Source: Pictodentalium vernedei (taxonomy: Eukaryota > Mollusca > Scaphopoda > Dentaliida > Dentaliidae). Taken from it: a stretch of DNA of 64,000 nucleotides. Positions 33,631 to 45,355 of the stretch are shown here, one piece after another. The notes under the pieces were generated by a model. The model saw nothing but the letters and a program-made list of their open reading frames with translations, was not told the DNA's origin and ran no database searches. Both the position numbers and the translations under genes were made by a program. Within the stretch, counting starts at the first letter, position 1; each line of letters begins with the position of its first letter. The stretch spans positions 530,742,971-530,806,970 of the forward strand of contig CM062297.1 of assembly GCA_031216915.1 (NCBI GenBank). Reading direction: 5' to 3'.

Positions 33631-35505
33631 CATTACATCAACATTACATGAGGATCATTGGTAGGTGTCCCAGTCTTCCATCACGTGAAGTTTCAAAACA
33701 TTTGAATCCATCAAACAGAATCATAGATTGTCTCTGGTGGCCATATTTTCCAACCAACAGAAACAAAAAGAGGATCGTTTGTAGAGGGCCTCCTACAGAC
33801 CATTCTTGCCAAGTTTTGGTTCCGTCAGCTCAGTAGTTCAAGAGAGAAGATGAAAATGTGATTTCCCATAGGTTTTTTCTATAGTAACTATAAACCGCAA
33901 TTGTGGCCATGTTTGGAATACGATCAACATTAAAATGAGGAACGTCGTGGAGGGTGTCCCAATTATCAACCATGCAAAGTATCAAAACATTTGGCCCAGT
34001 GGTTTCAGAGGAGAAGCGTCTTCAAAATTGACCAATCAGAATCAAAGAATGCTTCTGGCGGCCACGTTTTTTCACCCAACAGGAATAAAATGAGTAACAG
34101 TTGTAGAGAACCTCTCATAGACAATGCCTGCCAAGTCTGGTTCACATTGGCTCAGTACTTTCAGTGAAGATGATGAAAATGTGAATTCCTATAGGGTTTC
34201 TATAGTAACTATAAGCTACAATTGCAGGAATAATTGCAACCCGATGAAGATTAAAATGAGGATCATTGGTATAGGGGGTTACAGTCATCAGTCACACTAA
34301 GTTTTCAAACCATTTGGCCTTGTAGTTTCAAAGAAGATTTTCTTGAAAATGCACACATTTATGAATTCTGTTTCAACAAAAAAAAAATCAGTAAAAGGTT
34401 AAATATTTTGAAAATTACAATTTTCTCAGACAGTATTCTCTTTTCAAAATTGCTTTGGATAGGTAAAGGGTTACAGTCAAACACATTTTACTCCAATTTT
34501 TGTCAAATCTTAAAAGATATACAATAATTACTGTCATCTAAGCTGACATGATTGCAAGAGAATACAAACAACAACTTTCCTAGTTTTCCAAACACATGCC
34601 ATCAATCAGTATTTTCTAATAAGTAACATGAGACTAAATGATGCATATATCAAGATACAGTTGCAATGGTTTACAGTAAAGTCAAAATAAGTTGTGTAGG
34701 ATAATCCTATAAATTATGTATCTATTTCTCTTCCTACACTAATCAGACCAGAAGCTGACATCATTTTCTGGAAATCTCTCACTGACAGCTTTCCAGAAAA
34801 TGTCAGATTCTGATCTTGTCAGGGCAGGAGCAGCAGTTTACTTAGTTTATTGCAGTTATGCTACAGCTTATTTTGACTTGTACTGTATACACAATATTTT
34901 TGTTTTTTTCCCCAGTTCTCAGTGGAGAAAACTGGAACCAACGCTTACCAGATTCTCAAAAAAGTATTTTGCTGGCAATACCGATCTTCGTGCAGACAGG
35001 AGAGGCATTGGGTTAAGCATTATAATATAGCCTCTGGTTGCCACATATTTCCATCCTCTCATAGGCCATACCTGCGAAGTTTGGTTCACGTCGGCTCAGT
35101 AGTTTCAGAGAAGATGATGAAAATGTGATTTCCCATAGGGTTTCTATAGTAACTATAAGTCGCAATTGTGGCCATGTTTACAACCCGATCAACATTAAAT
35201 GAGGATCATTGGTAGAGGGGGGTCCAAGTCATCACTTATGTGAAGTATCAAAACATTTGGCCTGGCAGTTTCAGAGGAGAAGATTTTTGAAAATCCACCT
35301 GTCAGAATCAAAGAATGCCTCTGGCGGCCATGTTTTTCAACCCACAGGAACAAAATGAGGATCGTTTGTAGAGGACCTCCAATAGACCATCCGTGCCAAG
35401 TTTGGTTCACGTCGGCTCAGTAGTTCCAGAGAAGAAGATGAAAATGTGATTTCCCATAGGGTTTCTATAGTAACTATAAGCTGCAATTGTGGCCATGTTT
35501 GCAAA
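33631..35505. repeat. 1,875-bp tandem unit, copy 1
   Basis: It begins CATTACATCAACATTAC just after GTTTGCAA. It contains several 310-bp F sub-repeats and the unique F segment (about 34330-35030). I saw no difference from copy 2 in the lines I compared. Confidence 0.9.
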
Positions 35506-37380
35506 CATTACATCAACATTACATGAGGATCATTGGTAGGTGTCCCAGTCTTCCATCACGTGAAGTTTCAAAACATTTGAATCCATCAAACAGAATCATA
35601 GATTGTCTCTGGTGGCCATATTTTCCAACCAACAGAAACAAAAAGAGGATCGTTTGTAGAGGGCCTCCTACAGACCATTCTTGCCAAGTTTTGGTTCCGT
35701 CAGCTCAGTAGTTCAAGAGAGAAGATGAAAATGTGATTTCCCATAGGTTTTTTCTATAGTAACTATAAACCGCAATTGTGGCCATGTTTGGAATACGATC
35801 AACATTAAAATGAGGAACGTCGTGGAGGGTGTCCCAATTATCAACCATGCAAAGTATCAAAACATTTGGCCCAGTGGTTTCAGAGGAGAAGCGTCTTCAA
35901 AATTGACCAATCAGAATCAAAGAATGCTTCTGGCGGCCACGTTTTTTCACCCAACAGGAATAAAATGAGTAACAGTTGTAGAGAACCTCTCATAGACAAT
36001 GCCTGCCAAGTCTGGTTCACATTGGCTCAGTACTTTCAGTGAAGATGATGAAAATGTGAATTCCTATAGGGTTTCTATAGTAACTATAAGCTACAATTGC
36101 AGGAATAATTGCAACCCGATGAAGATTAAAATGAGGATCATTGGTATAGGGGGTTACAGTCATCAGTCACACTAAGTTTTCAAACCATTTGGCCTTGTAG
36201 TTTCAAAGAAGATTTTCTTGAAAATGCACACATTTATGAATTCTGTTTCAACAAAAAAAAAATCAGTAAAAGGTTAAATATTTTGAAAATTACAATTTTC
36301 TCAGACAGTATTCTCTTTTCAAAATTGCTTTGGATAGGTAAAGGGTTACAGTCAAACACATTTTACTCCAATTTTTGTCAAATCTTAAAAGATATACAAT
36401 AATTACTGTCATCTAAGCTGACATGATTGCAAGAGAATACAAACAACAACTTTCCTAGTTTTCCAAACACATGCCATCAATCAGTATTTTCTAATAAGTA
36501 ACATGAGACTAAATGATGCATATATCAAGATACAGTTGCAATGGTTTACAGTAAAGTCAAAATAAGTTGTGTAGGATAATCCTATAAATTATGTATCTAT
36601 TTCTCTTCCTACACTAATCAGACCAGAAGCTGACATCATTTTCTGGAAATCTCTCACTGACAGCTTTCCAGAAAATGTCAGATTCTGATCTTGTCAGGGC
36701 AGGAGCAGCAGTTTACTTAGTTTATTGCAGTTATGCTACAGCTTATTTTGACTTGTACTGTATACACAATATTTTTGTTTTTTTCCCCAGTTCTCAGTGG
36801 AGAAAACTGGAACCAACGCTTACCAGATTCTCAAAAAAGTATTTTGCTGGCAATACCGATCTTCGTGCAGACAGGAGAGGCATTGGGTTAAGCATTATAA
36901 TATAGCCTCTGGTTGCCACATATTTCCATCCTCTCATAGGCCATACCTGCGAAGTTTGGTTCACGTCGGCTCAGTAGTTTCAGAGAAGATGATGAAAATG
37001 TGATTTCCCATAGGGTTTCTATAGTAACTATAAGTCGCAATTGTGGCCATGTTTACAACCCGATCAACATTAAATGAGGATCATTGGTAGAGGGGGGTCC
37101 AAGTCATCACTTATGTGAAGTATCAAAACATTTGGCCTGGCAGTTTCAGAGGAGAAGATTTTTGAAAATCCACCTGTCAGAATCAAAGAATGCCTCTGGC
37201 GGCCATGTTTTTCAACCCACAGGAACAAAATGAGGATCGTTTGTAGAGGACCTCCAATAGACCATCCGTGCCAAGTTTGGTTCACGTCGGCTCAGTAGTT
37301 CCAGAGAAGAAGATGAAAATGTGATTTCCCATAGGGTTTCTATAGTAACTATAAGCTGCAATTGTGGCCATGTTTGCAAA
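35506..37380. repeat. 1,875-bp tandem unit, copy 2
   Basis: It starts after GTTTGCAAA, one A longer than the junction of copy 1, and is otherwise the same sequence. The period is exactly 1,875 bp. Confidence 0.9.
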
Positions 37381-39255
37381 CATTACATCAACATTACATG
37401 AGGATCATTGGTAGGTGTCCCAGTCTTCCATCACGTGAAGTTTCAAAACATTTGAATCCATCAAACAGAATCATAGATTGTCTCTGGTGGCCATATTTTC
37501 CAACCAACAGAAACAAAAAGAGGATCGTTTGTAGAGGGCCTCCTACAGACCATTCTTGCCAAGTTTTGGTTCCGTCAGCTCAGTAGTTCAAGAGAGAAGA
37601 TGAAAATGTGATTTCCCATAGGTTTTTTCTATAGTAACTATAAACCGCAATTGTGGCCATGTTTGGAATACGATCAACATTAAAATGAGGAACATCGTGG
37701 AGGGTGTCCCAATTATCAACCATGCAAAGTATCAAAACATTTGGCCCAGTGGTTTCAGAGGAGAAGCGTCTTCAAAATTGACCAATCAGAATCAAAGAAT
37801 GCTTCTGGCGGCCACGTTTTTTCACTCAACAGGAATAAAATGAGTAACAGTTGTAGAGAACCTCTCATAGACAATGCCTGCCAAGTCTGGTTCACATTGG
37901 CTCAGTACTTTCAGTGAAGATGATGAAAATGTGAATTCCTATAGGGTTTCTATAGTAACTATAAGCTACAATTGCAGGAATAATTGCAACCCGATGAAGA
38001 TTAAAATGAGGATCATTGGTATAGGGGGTTACAGTCATCAGTCACACTAAGTTTTCAAACCATTTGGCCTTGTAGTTTCAAAGAAGATTTTCTTGAAAAT
38101 GCACACATTTATGAATTCTGTTTCAACAAAAAAAAAATCAGTAAAAGGTTAAATATTTTGAAAATTACAATTTTCTCAGACAGTATTCTCTTTTCAAAAT
38201 TGCTTTGGTTAGGTAAAGGGTTACAGTCAAACACATTTTACTCCAATTTTTGTCAAATCTTAAAAGATATACAATAATTACTGTCATCTAAGCTGACATG
38301 ATTGCAAGAGAATACAAACAACAACTTTCCTAGTTTTCCAAACACATGCCATCAATCAGTATTTTCTAATAAGTAACATGAGACTAAATGATGCATATAT
38401 CAAGATACAGTTGCAATGGTTTACAGTAAAGTCAAAATAAGTTGTGTAGGATAATCCTATAAATTATGTATCTATTTCTCTTCCTACACTAATCAGACCA
38501 GAAGCTGACATCATTTTCTGGAAATCTCTCACTGACAGCTTTCCAGAAAATGTCAGATTCTGATCTTGTCAGGGCAGGAGCAGCAGTTTACTTAGTTTGT
38601 TGCAGTTATGCTACAGCTTATTTTGACTTGTACTGTATACACAATATTTTTGTTTTTTTCCCCAGTTCTCAGTGGAGAAAACTGGAACCAACGCTTACCA
38701 GATTCTCAAAAAAGTATTTTGCTGGCAATACCGATCTTCGTGCAGACAGGAGAGGCATTGGGTTAAGCATTATAATATAGCCTCTGGTTGCCACATATTT
38801 CCATCCTCTCATAGGCCATACCTGCGAAGTTTGGTTCACGTCGGCTCAGTAGTTTCAGAGAAGATGATGAAAATGTGATTTCCCATAGGGTTTCTATAGT
38901 AACTATAAGTCGCAATTGTGGCCATGTTTACAACCCGATCAACATTAAATGAGGATCATTGGTAGAGGGGGGTCCAAGTCATCACTTATGTGAAGTATCA
39001 AAACATTTGGCCTGGCAGTTTCAGAGGAGAAGATTTTTGAAAATCCACCTGTCAGAATCAAAGAATGCCTCTGGCGGCCATGTTTTTCAACCCACAGGAA
39101 CAAAATGAGGATCGTTTGTAGAGGACCTCCAATAGACCATCCGTGCCAAGTTTGGTTCACGTCGGCTCAGTAGTTCCAGAGAAGAAGATGAAAATGTGAT
39201 TTCCCATAGGGTTTCTATAGTAACTATAAGCTGCAATTGTGGCCATGTTTGCAAA
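37381..39255. repeat. 1,875-bp tandem unit, copy 3
   Basis: Four substitutions against copy 1 were found by eye, at 37694, 37826, 38210 and 38599, giving about 99.8% identity. It ends at GTTTGCAAA (39251-39255), after which the sequence reads CCGATCAAC. Confidence 0.9.
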
Positions 39256-39819
39256 CCGATCAACATTAAATGAGGATCGTTGGTAGGGGGGGTCCCAGTC
39301 ATCATTTATGTGAAGTATCAAAACATTTGGCCTGACAGTTTCAGAGGAGAAAATTTTGGAAAATCCACCAATCTGAATCAAAGAATGCCTCTAGCGGCCA
39401 AGTTTTTCAACCCACGGGAACAAAAAGAGGATCGATTGTAGAGGACCTCCCACAGACTATCCCTGCCAGGTTTGTTTTCATGTTGCCTCGGGTTTTCCAG
39501 AGAAGAAGAGGAAAATGTGCTTTCCCATAGGGTTTCTTTTGTAACTGTACGCTGCAATTGTGGCCATGTTTACAACCCGATCACCATTAAATGAGGATCA
39601 TTGGTAGAGGGGGTTCCAGACATCATTTATATGAAGTTTCAAAACATTTGGCCTGGCAGTTTCAGAGGAGAAGATTTTTGAAAATCCACCAACCGGAATC
39701 AAAGAATGCCTCTGGAAGCCAGGTTTTTCATCTGATGGGAACAAAATGAGGATCGTTTGTAGAGGACCTCCCATAGACCATTCCTGCCAATTTTGGTTCA
39801 CAATGGCTCAGCGGTTACA

Positions 39820-39850
<31 letters not shown>

Positions 39851-39897
39851 GACGCCCGACGACGACCGAAGGACGACGAAGGCCATGTGAGCTAATA

Positions 39898-40446
39898 AAA
39901 GGCTAGCTGTGTGAGAATAAACTTTTTCACTATGTTTGCCCCATTATAACAAAGCTAGAATATGGGGTATATGAAACACAGAAAAACAAGTCTGGGGATT
40001 TAATTTGAATAAACTAATTTATCATGTCAAATTGTCAGTAATGGTACAAATCATATATGGGAGCATTCATGCCAGCAGTTCATGAAATACTAACTAGAGC
40101 AGTGTTTAACACTGAAGGGCCTAATTCTGACTTTGATAACATTTTAATGCAAATGAACAGGTGTCCCAACATGCATTGTTTAGGTAAATTCATAATTTGT
40201 TTTCTAAATACCTTATCAGTTGTTTCTAGGCAAGTCTTGGCTGCCTCTGTAGGCAGCCAAACCTTGACTAGAAAAAACTGCAAAGCCACTGAAGGCAAAC
40301 TGTCAAAGTATAGCGAAAATGTATAAAAATCTCCAGGCCCTTAAGGGTTAACACATCATGCTTAGCTTTTTAAAACAGAGGGTGAGCAAAAAAGGCCTAT
40401 GCATGTAATTTTTACTTTGGCATTCAGTATGGCTAATTCAATAAAC
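39898..40446. other. Short interval holding one MITE
   Basis: Apart from the MITE at 40106-40351 I see no gene or named repeat. Confidence 0.5.
40106..40351. mobile_element. TTAA-type MITE (GGGCCT ends), uninterrupted
   Basis: TTAACACTGAAGGGCCT at 40106 and, inverted, AGGCCCTTAAGGGTTAA ending at 40351. The centre palindrome uses GTCTTGGCTGCC / GGCAGCCAA. It is the reference for the split copy at 29108-29604. Confidence 0.75.
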
Positions 40447-40958
40447 AGCTGCACCATGAGTGCATGATATGCCCGTTATTAATTACAAGAGGGAAGCACA
40501 CAATATGAGTATACATGTGTACTTGTCAGGTTAATCATGAAAATTGCTCAAAGTCCGACGTGGAAATGCCTATATTTTGACGAATAAAGTCCCATAACTC
40601 TGAAATGACAAATCGGACAGTGACACAAATCGAAAGGGAGATTCCTTCCATCAACATCTACTTGCAACCAAAAAATCAGGAAAATTGCTCTAAGCATTTT
40701 CAAGTTATTGTTCGACATGTGGAAAATTGCTTATATTTTGACGAATAAAGTCCCATAACTCTTGAATGACATACCGGATGGCGACACAAATAGAAAGGGG
40801 GCTTCCTTTCATCAACATATACTTTCCACCAAAAAATCACAAAAATTGCTTGAAGCGTTTTCGAGTTATTGTATGACGTGTGGATGGACGGACAGTCGGA
40901 CAGACCGACGGACAGCAATATACCATAATACGACCCATTTTTTCAAAACGGGCGTATA
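40447..40958 (+). mobile_element. Family J element (short, two monomers)
   Basis: The 5' hairpin GCAC-CATGA-GTGC (40451-40463) is followed by ATATGCCCGTT (40467-40477). Its reverse complement, with one change (AACGGGCGTAT), is at 40947-40957 in the 3' hairpin 40927-40957, then AAAAA. Two monomers of about 161 bp share TTGACGAATAAAGTCCC. The GGACGGACAGTCGGACAG block (40884-40916) precedes the 3' end. Confidence 0.75.
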
Positions 40959-41964
40959 AAAACATGCACTGAAAGCCAAAATAGAAATGATGAGTTGTCA
41001 ACCAATTAGCAAACAGAGGTCAATTCATGGCATGAATACCAGATTTACCTGGTTGTCAATACTTGCCTCGTGGAGTAAAAACTGGGAAAAAATTGCCGAT
41101 AAAAGGCAATCCTCTTTCCAAACTTGGCCCTAGGATGACTGTAGCTATGAGTATTACAAGCCATTTTGTCATTTAGTTGAGTAAAATCTGCAACTTCTTT
41201 GAATTTTAACACCTTGTTAATTGGTTGAGTGCAAGAAGCCACTATTATGGATCTACTGAAAAGTGCTGGAAGCCACTTTAGTGGCTTTACACTATGCATT
41301 AGCCTGATGTTTGACCAGCAGTAGAAGAAATTTTTTTTATAAAATGGTTTGGTTGCAATGGAAACGCTGAAGTAACGTCAATGGAGTGTTGCATTGATGC
41401 AAAATTCATATCACAGTCCATGTTGGGTTCCCATAAGAACCAGTGTGGTATACTTCAATATCTTGGAAATATATAGCATCCCACTCTTTTCCTATACAAG
41501 TTCCAATAGCTTAAACTGAATCCTAATTTTCAGTTTTGAAATTCTACATGTAACTTTCACTTTCCCCAAATTCCTATGGGTCATTCGATTTAATTGTGTA
41601 TACCCTACTGAAAGTACCTTCTACACAGTATTCTGAAACTTCATATAGTTCCTGTAGAGCACCACTTACGCAATACTCTTAAGTACTCAGCCATCATTAT
41701 ATCAGAACAGCGTGTCTGTTAACTTTGTTTATGCAGAGCTACATATTGCCAAGATGCTACAATCAATACATGGCATGGGTAGATGAATTTATCATTGGAA
41801 GTCAATAAGGACTGGTTATTGAGACTTTTTCTCAGATTATACTGTCATTATTAAGCAACTTAAAAAGACTTGTACCAATTTTGAAAATGAACGATGACTG
41901 ACTAAAAATAAAAACTGTTGACTACCAGAGTAGTCGGCGGTTATTGGACTAATCAAATAATCCC
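40959..41964. other. Interval without recognised gene
   Basis: I find no coding motif. A weak MITE-like region at about 41205-41300 (TGGTTGAGTGCAAGAAGCCA, AGTGGCTTTACAC) may be a decayed relative of the CTGGTAGAGTG family. Confidence 0.45.
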
Positions 41965-42834
41965 TAGTGTAGTGTTTGATGAAGAGGATAATTTTCAATG
42001 TTTATGAAAGGATTATGAAATAAGACAAGAATTGTGACAATAGAGAATGTGTTCATTTCTGTTCCCGACATGCTATGTTTTCAGTAAGAAAAATTTTAGG
42101 TGTAGACTGTACTAAAGAATTGAGGCCTGGATTGATGTGGCCATCACAGTTAACGTTAACCAAAGTTACAAAGTTACAGAAAAATCATTCCAAAATGAGA
42201 CATCCTACCAAGTTACAATGAAATCCCTTCATAAATATGACTCATAGACTCTGCTAAAGGAATCTAGGTCACATGCTGGTCCGACAGTCATAGTAGACCA
42301 ATCATGACCAAAATAGGACAGTTTCACCTCGACATACTGAGTTATTCTTCCAAGTTACAATGAAATCGCTTCATAAATATGGACGGTAGTCTGTGCTAAA
42401 CTTATCTAGGTCGCGTGCCCATGCAGCCATCACGGTTGACTGATCACGGCCAAAATAGGTTTTCATATAGACATTATACTGAGAGATCCTATCAATTTAC
42501 AATGAAATCCCTTCATAAATTCAACTTATAGACTATGCTAAAGGAATCTAGCTAACGTGCCCCTACGGCCGTCATGGATGATTGAACCTGACCAAAATAG
42601 GACATTCTCATCTATTGTGGGAGTCACCCTACCTAGTTACAATGAAATCCCTTCACAAATACGACTTGTAGACTGTGCTGAAGGTTTTCGGGTTTCGGGT
42701 CTGTGCAGCAGTCACGGTTGACCGGTTGCGACCAAAAGGGACATTCTCATCTTGACATGACCTCGATCCTGCATATGAAATTTTGTGATAATTGGACAAG
42801 AACAACGGGGTGTACCTTTGTTAAGTTAAGCTAC
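41965..42834 (+). mobile_element. Family L element L2, 5' tip lost
   Basis: GTGTTTGATGAAGAGGATAA and the following sequence match the L1 start just inside its 5' hairpin. About five 146-bp monomers (ACAATGAAATCCCTTCATAA) follow. The end GTTAAGTTAAGCTAC is a decayed L terminus. Confidence 0.65.
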
Positions 42835-43033
42835 AAATGCAGGATGAGTTGGACCTTGTGATTTTTAAGTGTGGATCTTGAAAAACATTTTATTCTGTTA
42901 TATTTTAAATTTTGAGAATACAATGAAGGCCTGCAATTTGAAATTGCAGTAAATGAGAAAAACTCACATTTTAGTGATTCTTTCATGACCCAAAACAGCT
43001 TTTGAACACCCTTGAGAAACAAAGGTTAGGACT

Positions 43034-43285
43034 TTAACCCTTTACGTAATGTAACGGCCAAAACCGGCCAGCGCTATTCTCAAAAATCGCCAATTAATTT
43101 TCACTATTTTTTTCATTTTTTGTCTCAAAAACATAGGTTATGACCCCTCGTTGGAACGAGCTCGTCGAGCTCGTTCCAACGAGGGGTCATAACCTATGTT
43201 TTTGAGACAAAAAATGAAAAAAATTAGTTGCTCAAGAATTATTTTTGCAAGTGTCGTCTGCTTTTCATGTTAGGTAAAGGGTTAA
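43034..43285. mobile_element. TTAA-type palindromic MITE with perfect central hairpin
   Basis: TTAA at 43034-43037 and 43282-43285 flank ends CCCTTTACGTAATGTAAC and GTTAGGTAAAGGG. The centre, 43106-43224, is an uninterrupted palindrome with 59-bp arms around one base. It is the least decayed member of this family in the window. Confidence 0.88.
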
Positions 43286-43441
43286 ATGACTTTTTTTCTA
43301 AGGAATTATCAATCACTTTTCGAGACACTCAACCTTAAATTATATAAATCATCTCTGTTTGTAAACATACAAGTTAACAATACTTACACTGAAGGAATAA
43401 TGCCTGCACCTGACACTCATCCTAGGAACTGTTAAAGTTGG

Positions 43442-44110
43442 TACAGTGGAACATTGTTAATTAAACAGACGCATTGCCAATGAAAAATATTCAATTAACA
43501 GAATTCAATTCACAGGAATTTGGTAATTTTCCTTTATTATAGTGATAAACTGATCATTTATCCTATTTTAATTTGTTTGACAGAGCCCAGGCAGCTCTGT
43601 CATACAAGATAAAATAGATTAAATGCTTATATTGGATGCACTGAGGTCAGATAGGCCTTTCAACAAGGGAAATCCAAAGGTTGTCAGAGAAATTCTTTGA
43701 TGCATCACAAGATTTTTTATTCAATTATCATGCGTTTACTCTGCAGCCTTCATGCAATTAACAGATCAAATTTGTACTGAAGGTATGGTAAATAGCTTTG
43801 TGAATTATACACAATTAACTGGTAGAGTGCTGGAAGCCCATATTTGGGCTTTACTCTGAAGTGCAGGTACTGGAACTGAAAGGCTCCATATTCAGTGGAT
43901 ATGCTTCATATTATCTTTGAAATAAAATTACTTAGCCTGTATGGATTTACATTGTTAAAATGCATGGGAGAGTGCCTACAGACACTCTCCCTCCCATTGT
44001 AACAAGGCAAAGATTTGTGAACAAATTTTGGTGCCAAAGGATAATTTAGCACTCTACCAATTATCAGGGTTATTCAATGATGAGATATCCAATGTACTCA
44101 GAGTATACTG
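43442..44110. mobile_element. pogo/Tigger-like MITE split by a TTAA MITE
   Basis: It opens TACAGTGGAACATTGTTAAT, typical of pogo/Tigger-type ends. It matches 47760-48175 (CATTGCCAATGA, ATTCAATTAACAG, AAATAGATTAAATGC). It is cut at 43815 and resumes at 44065 with CAGGGTTATTCAATGATGAG, parallel to 48138-48156. The last bases are degraded. Confidence 0.65.
43815..44064. mobile_element. TTAA-type MITE (CTGGTAGAGTG ends) nested in the pogo-like MITE
   Basis: TTAACTGGTAGAGTGC at 43815 and GCACTCTACCAATTAT ending at 44064 are inverted; the right TTAA has become TTAT. The 250-bp length equals its relative at 29114-29363. Confidence 0.75.
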
Positions 44111-44398
44111 TGATCACAAAAGCAGTGAGAGAATTTTGACAGAGGTGCAACTGGTTCACAATCCAGTCAAAATATTCATCTTTCCTCCCCAGAACACAAA
44201 AGAATCTCACCACTGAAAAAGACATACACAAGCAATTAATCTGAGATGCCATTTTTGTTTATTTTTCTTAGTATGTTCTTTATTTAGGAAATCTTGACCC
44301 ACTGGTGTAGGTGTGCTATGACTGGATTATGATCTAATCCTGAAAGCATCTGTTTTCATGATCACAGTTCTTTCACAGCATTCCACTGTAGTTCAATT
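44104..44398. repeat. Possible palindromic MITE
   Basis: ACTGTGATCACAAAAGCA near 44109 and its inverted near-match TGTTTTCATGATCACAGT near 44351 suggest terminal inverted repeats. A diverged left half is at about 30345. Confidence 0.4.
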
Positions 44399-44766
44399 TT
44401 AACCTTTTACTGAACGACACTTCCAAACAAAATTCTTGAATAACTGGTTTAGACCTGAAAGCCCATTTTGGGGCTTTCTCCTAAAGTGTGGGTACCACAG
44501 TTTAAAGGCTTCATATTCTGTGGATGTGCTTCAATTAATTTTTGATGTGATATTATTTTGTCTGTGTGGATTTGCCCTGTTACAATTTATGGGAGTGTGC
44601 CTACAGGCTTTCAAAAAGATAGCTTATAACCCCTCATTGCAACGAGATGCTCATTCCAATGAGGGGTCATTAGCTATGTTTTTGAGACAAAAAATAATGA
44701 AAATTGAATGCTGATTTTTGTGAATAGCACTGGCTGGTTTTGACCGTTAGGTTGGGTAATGGGTGA
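44399..44766. mobile_element. Chimeric TTAA-type MITE
   Basis: The outer parts (TTAACCTTTTACTGAACG on the left; ATGAGGGGTCATTAGC and TTTTTGAGACAAAAAAT on the right) belong to the CCCTTTACC family. The middle (about 44453-44610: GGCTTCATATTCTGTGGATG, GGATTTGCCCTGTTACAA) is one arm of the CTGGTAGAGTG family. The right end GGTTGGGTAATGGGT has no clean TTAA. Confidence 0.6.
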
Positions 44767-45355
44767 ACTGTTTTTCATGAAATCTTTACCGATTCTTGCG
44801 AACTATTTTCTATAATAAACACAGTTAACTGATTGTGTCACATATGGTGAAAAGTCTATAAGTGCTTACCATCTCGAAACAGAACTGTTGTGCAATAATT
44901 TGCAGGGAGTTGAGATCTCAGACAGTGGAAGACAGGAGGATTACATGTATTCTGAAAAACATAAACACAGGTTTTATATGTAATGAAACATAAACAGTAA
45001 TAACTTGCTTCTAAAATAATTTGGAATGGTCAACTGCAATTTAGTTGGCAATACATTAACCCCTAACACTCTGGTAGTGCAACAGAATTTTCTCCAATCA
45101 CTTTTTTTTTCTCTTGTTTAACAAAGAATTTACCCAATTATATTTCACTAAGCTATGTCAAACAAGGTATATGTGGTTAAGTATCAAAATGGATTGTGGG
45201 AAGTATTTGCTACTGAAAACTTTTCCATTTTGACATCAGTGTGCAGAGGGTGAATAGGAGGTGCTGAAGGACCTCTTAAGACTTAGCAGCACATGGTTTT
45301 TGTCCAAAGACTGCTAACAGATGCCACAAAAATACAGTGTCTAGATGAAAATAAT
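44767..45355. other. Interval without recognised gene
   Basis: I see neither coding motifs nor repeats shared with the rest of the window. Confidence 0.5.

Larger units (their letters stand above)
30888..39897 (+). mobile_element. Giant family F element (F1), about 9 kb, with nested E and a triplication
   Basis: The 5' AACTAGAGGC start carries the hairpin AGGCTC-TACA-GAGCCT (30895-30910) and GCTCACCTGG (30917-30926). The 3' end GGCCATGTGAGCT (39881-39893), then AATAAAA, is the F terminus with part of its hairpin lost. GACGCCCGACGACGACC precedes it. Its own sequence stops at about 30938 and resumes at 33567. The extra length against F2 (2.8 kb) is due to E and to three tandem 1,875-bp units. 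Confidence 0.75.

Noticed and set aside
33413-33633. Minus-strand frames rich in HPSVH and RPSVC
   Set aside because: They are translations of the GGAC/GGATGG block at the 3' end of element E.
41205-41300. Another CTGGTAGAGTG-type MITE
   Set aside because: Only weak similarity at both ends and no TTAA pair in the right place; noted as a possible relic only.
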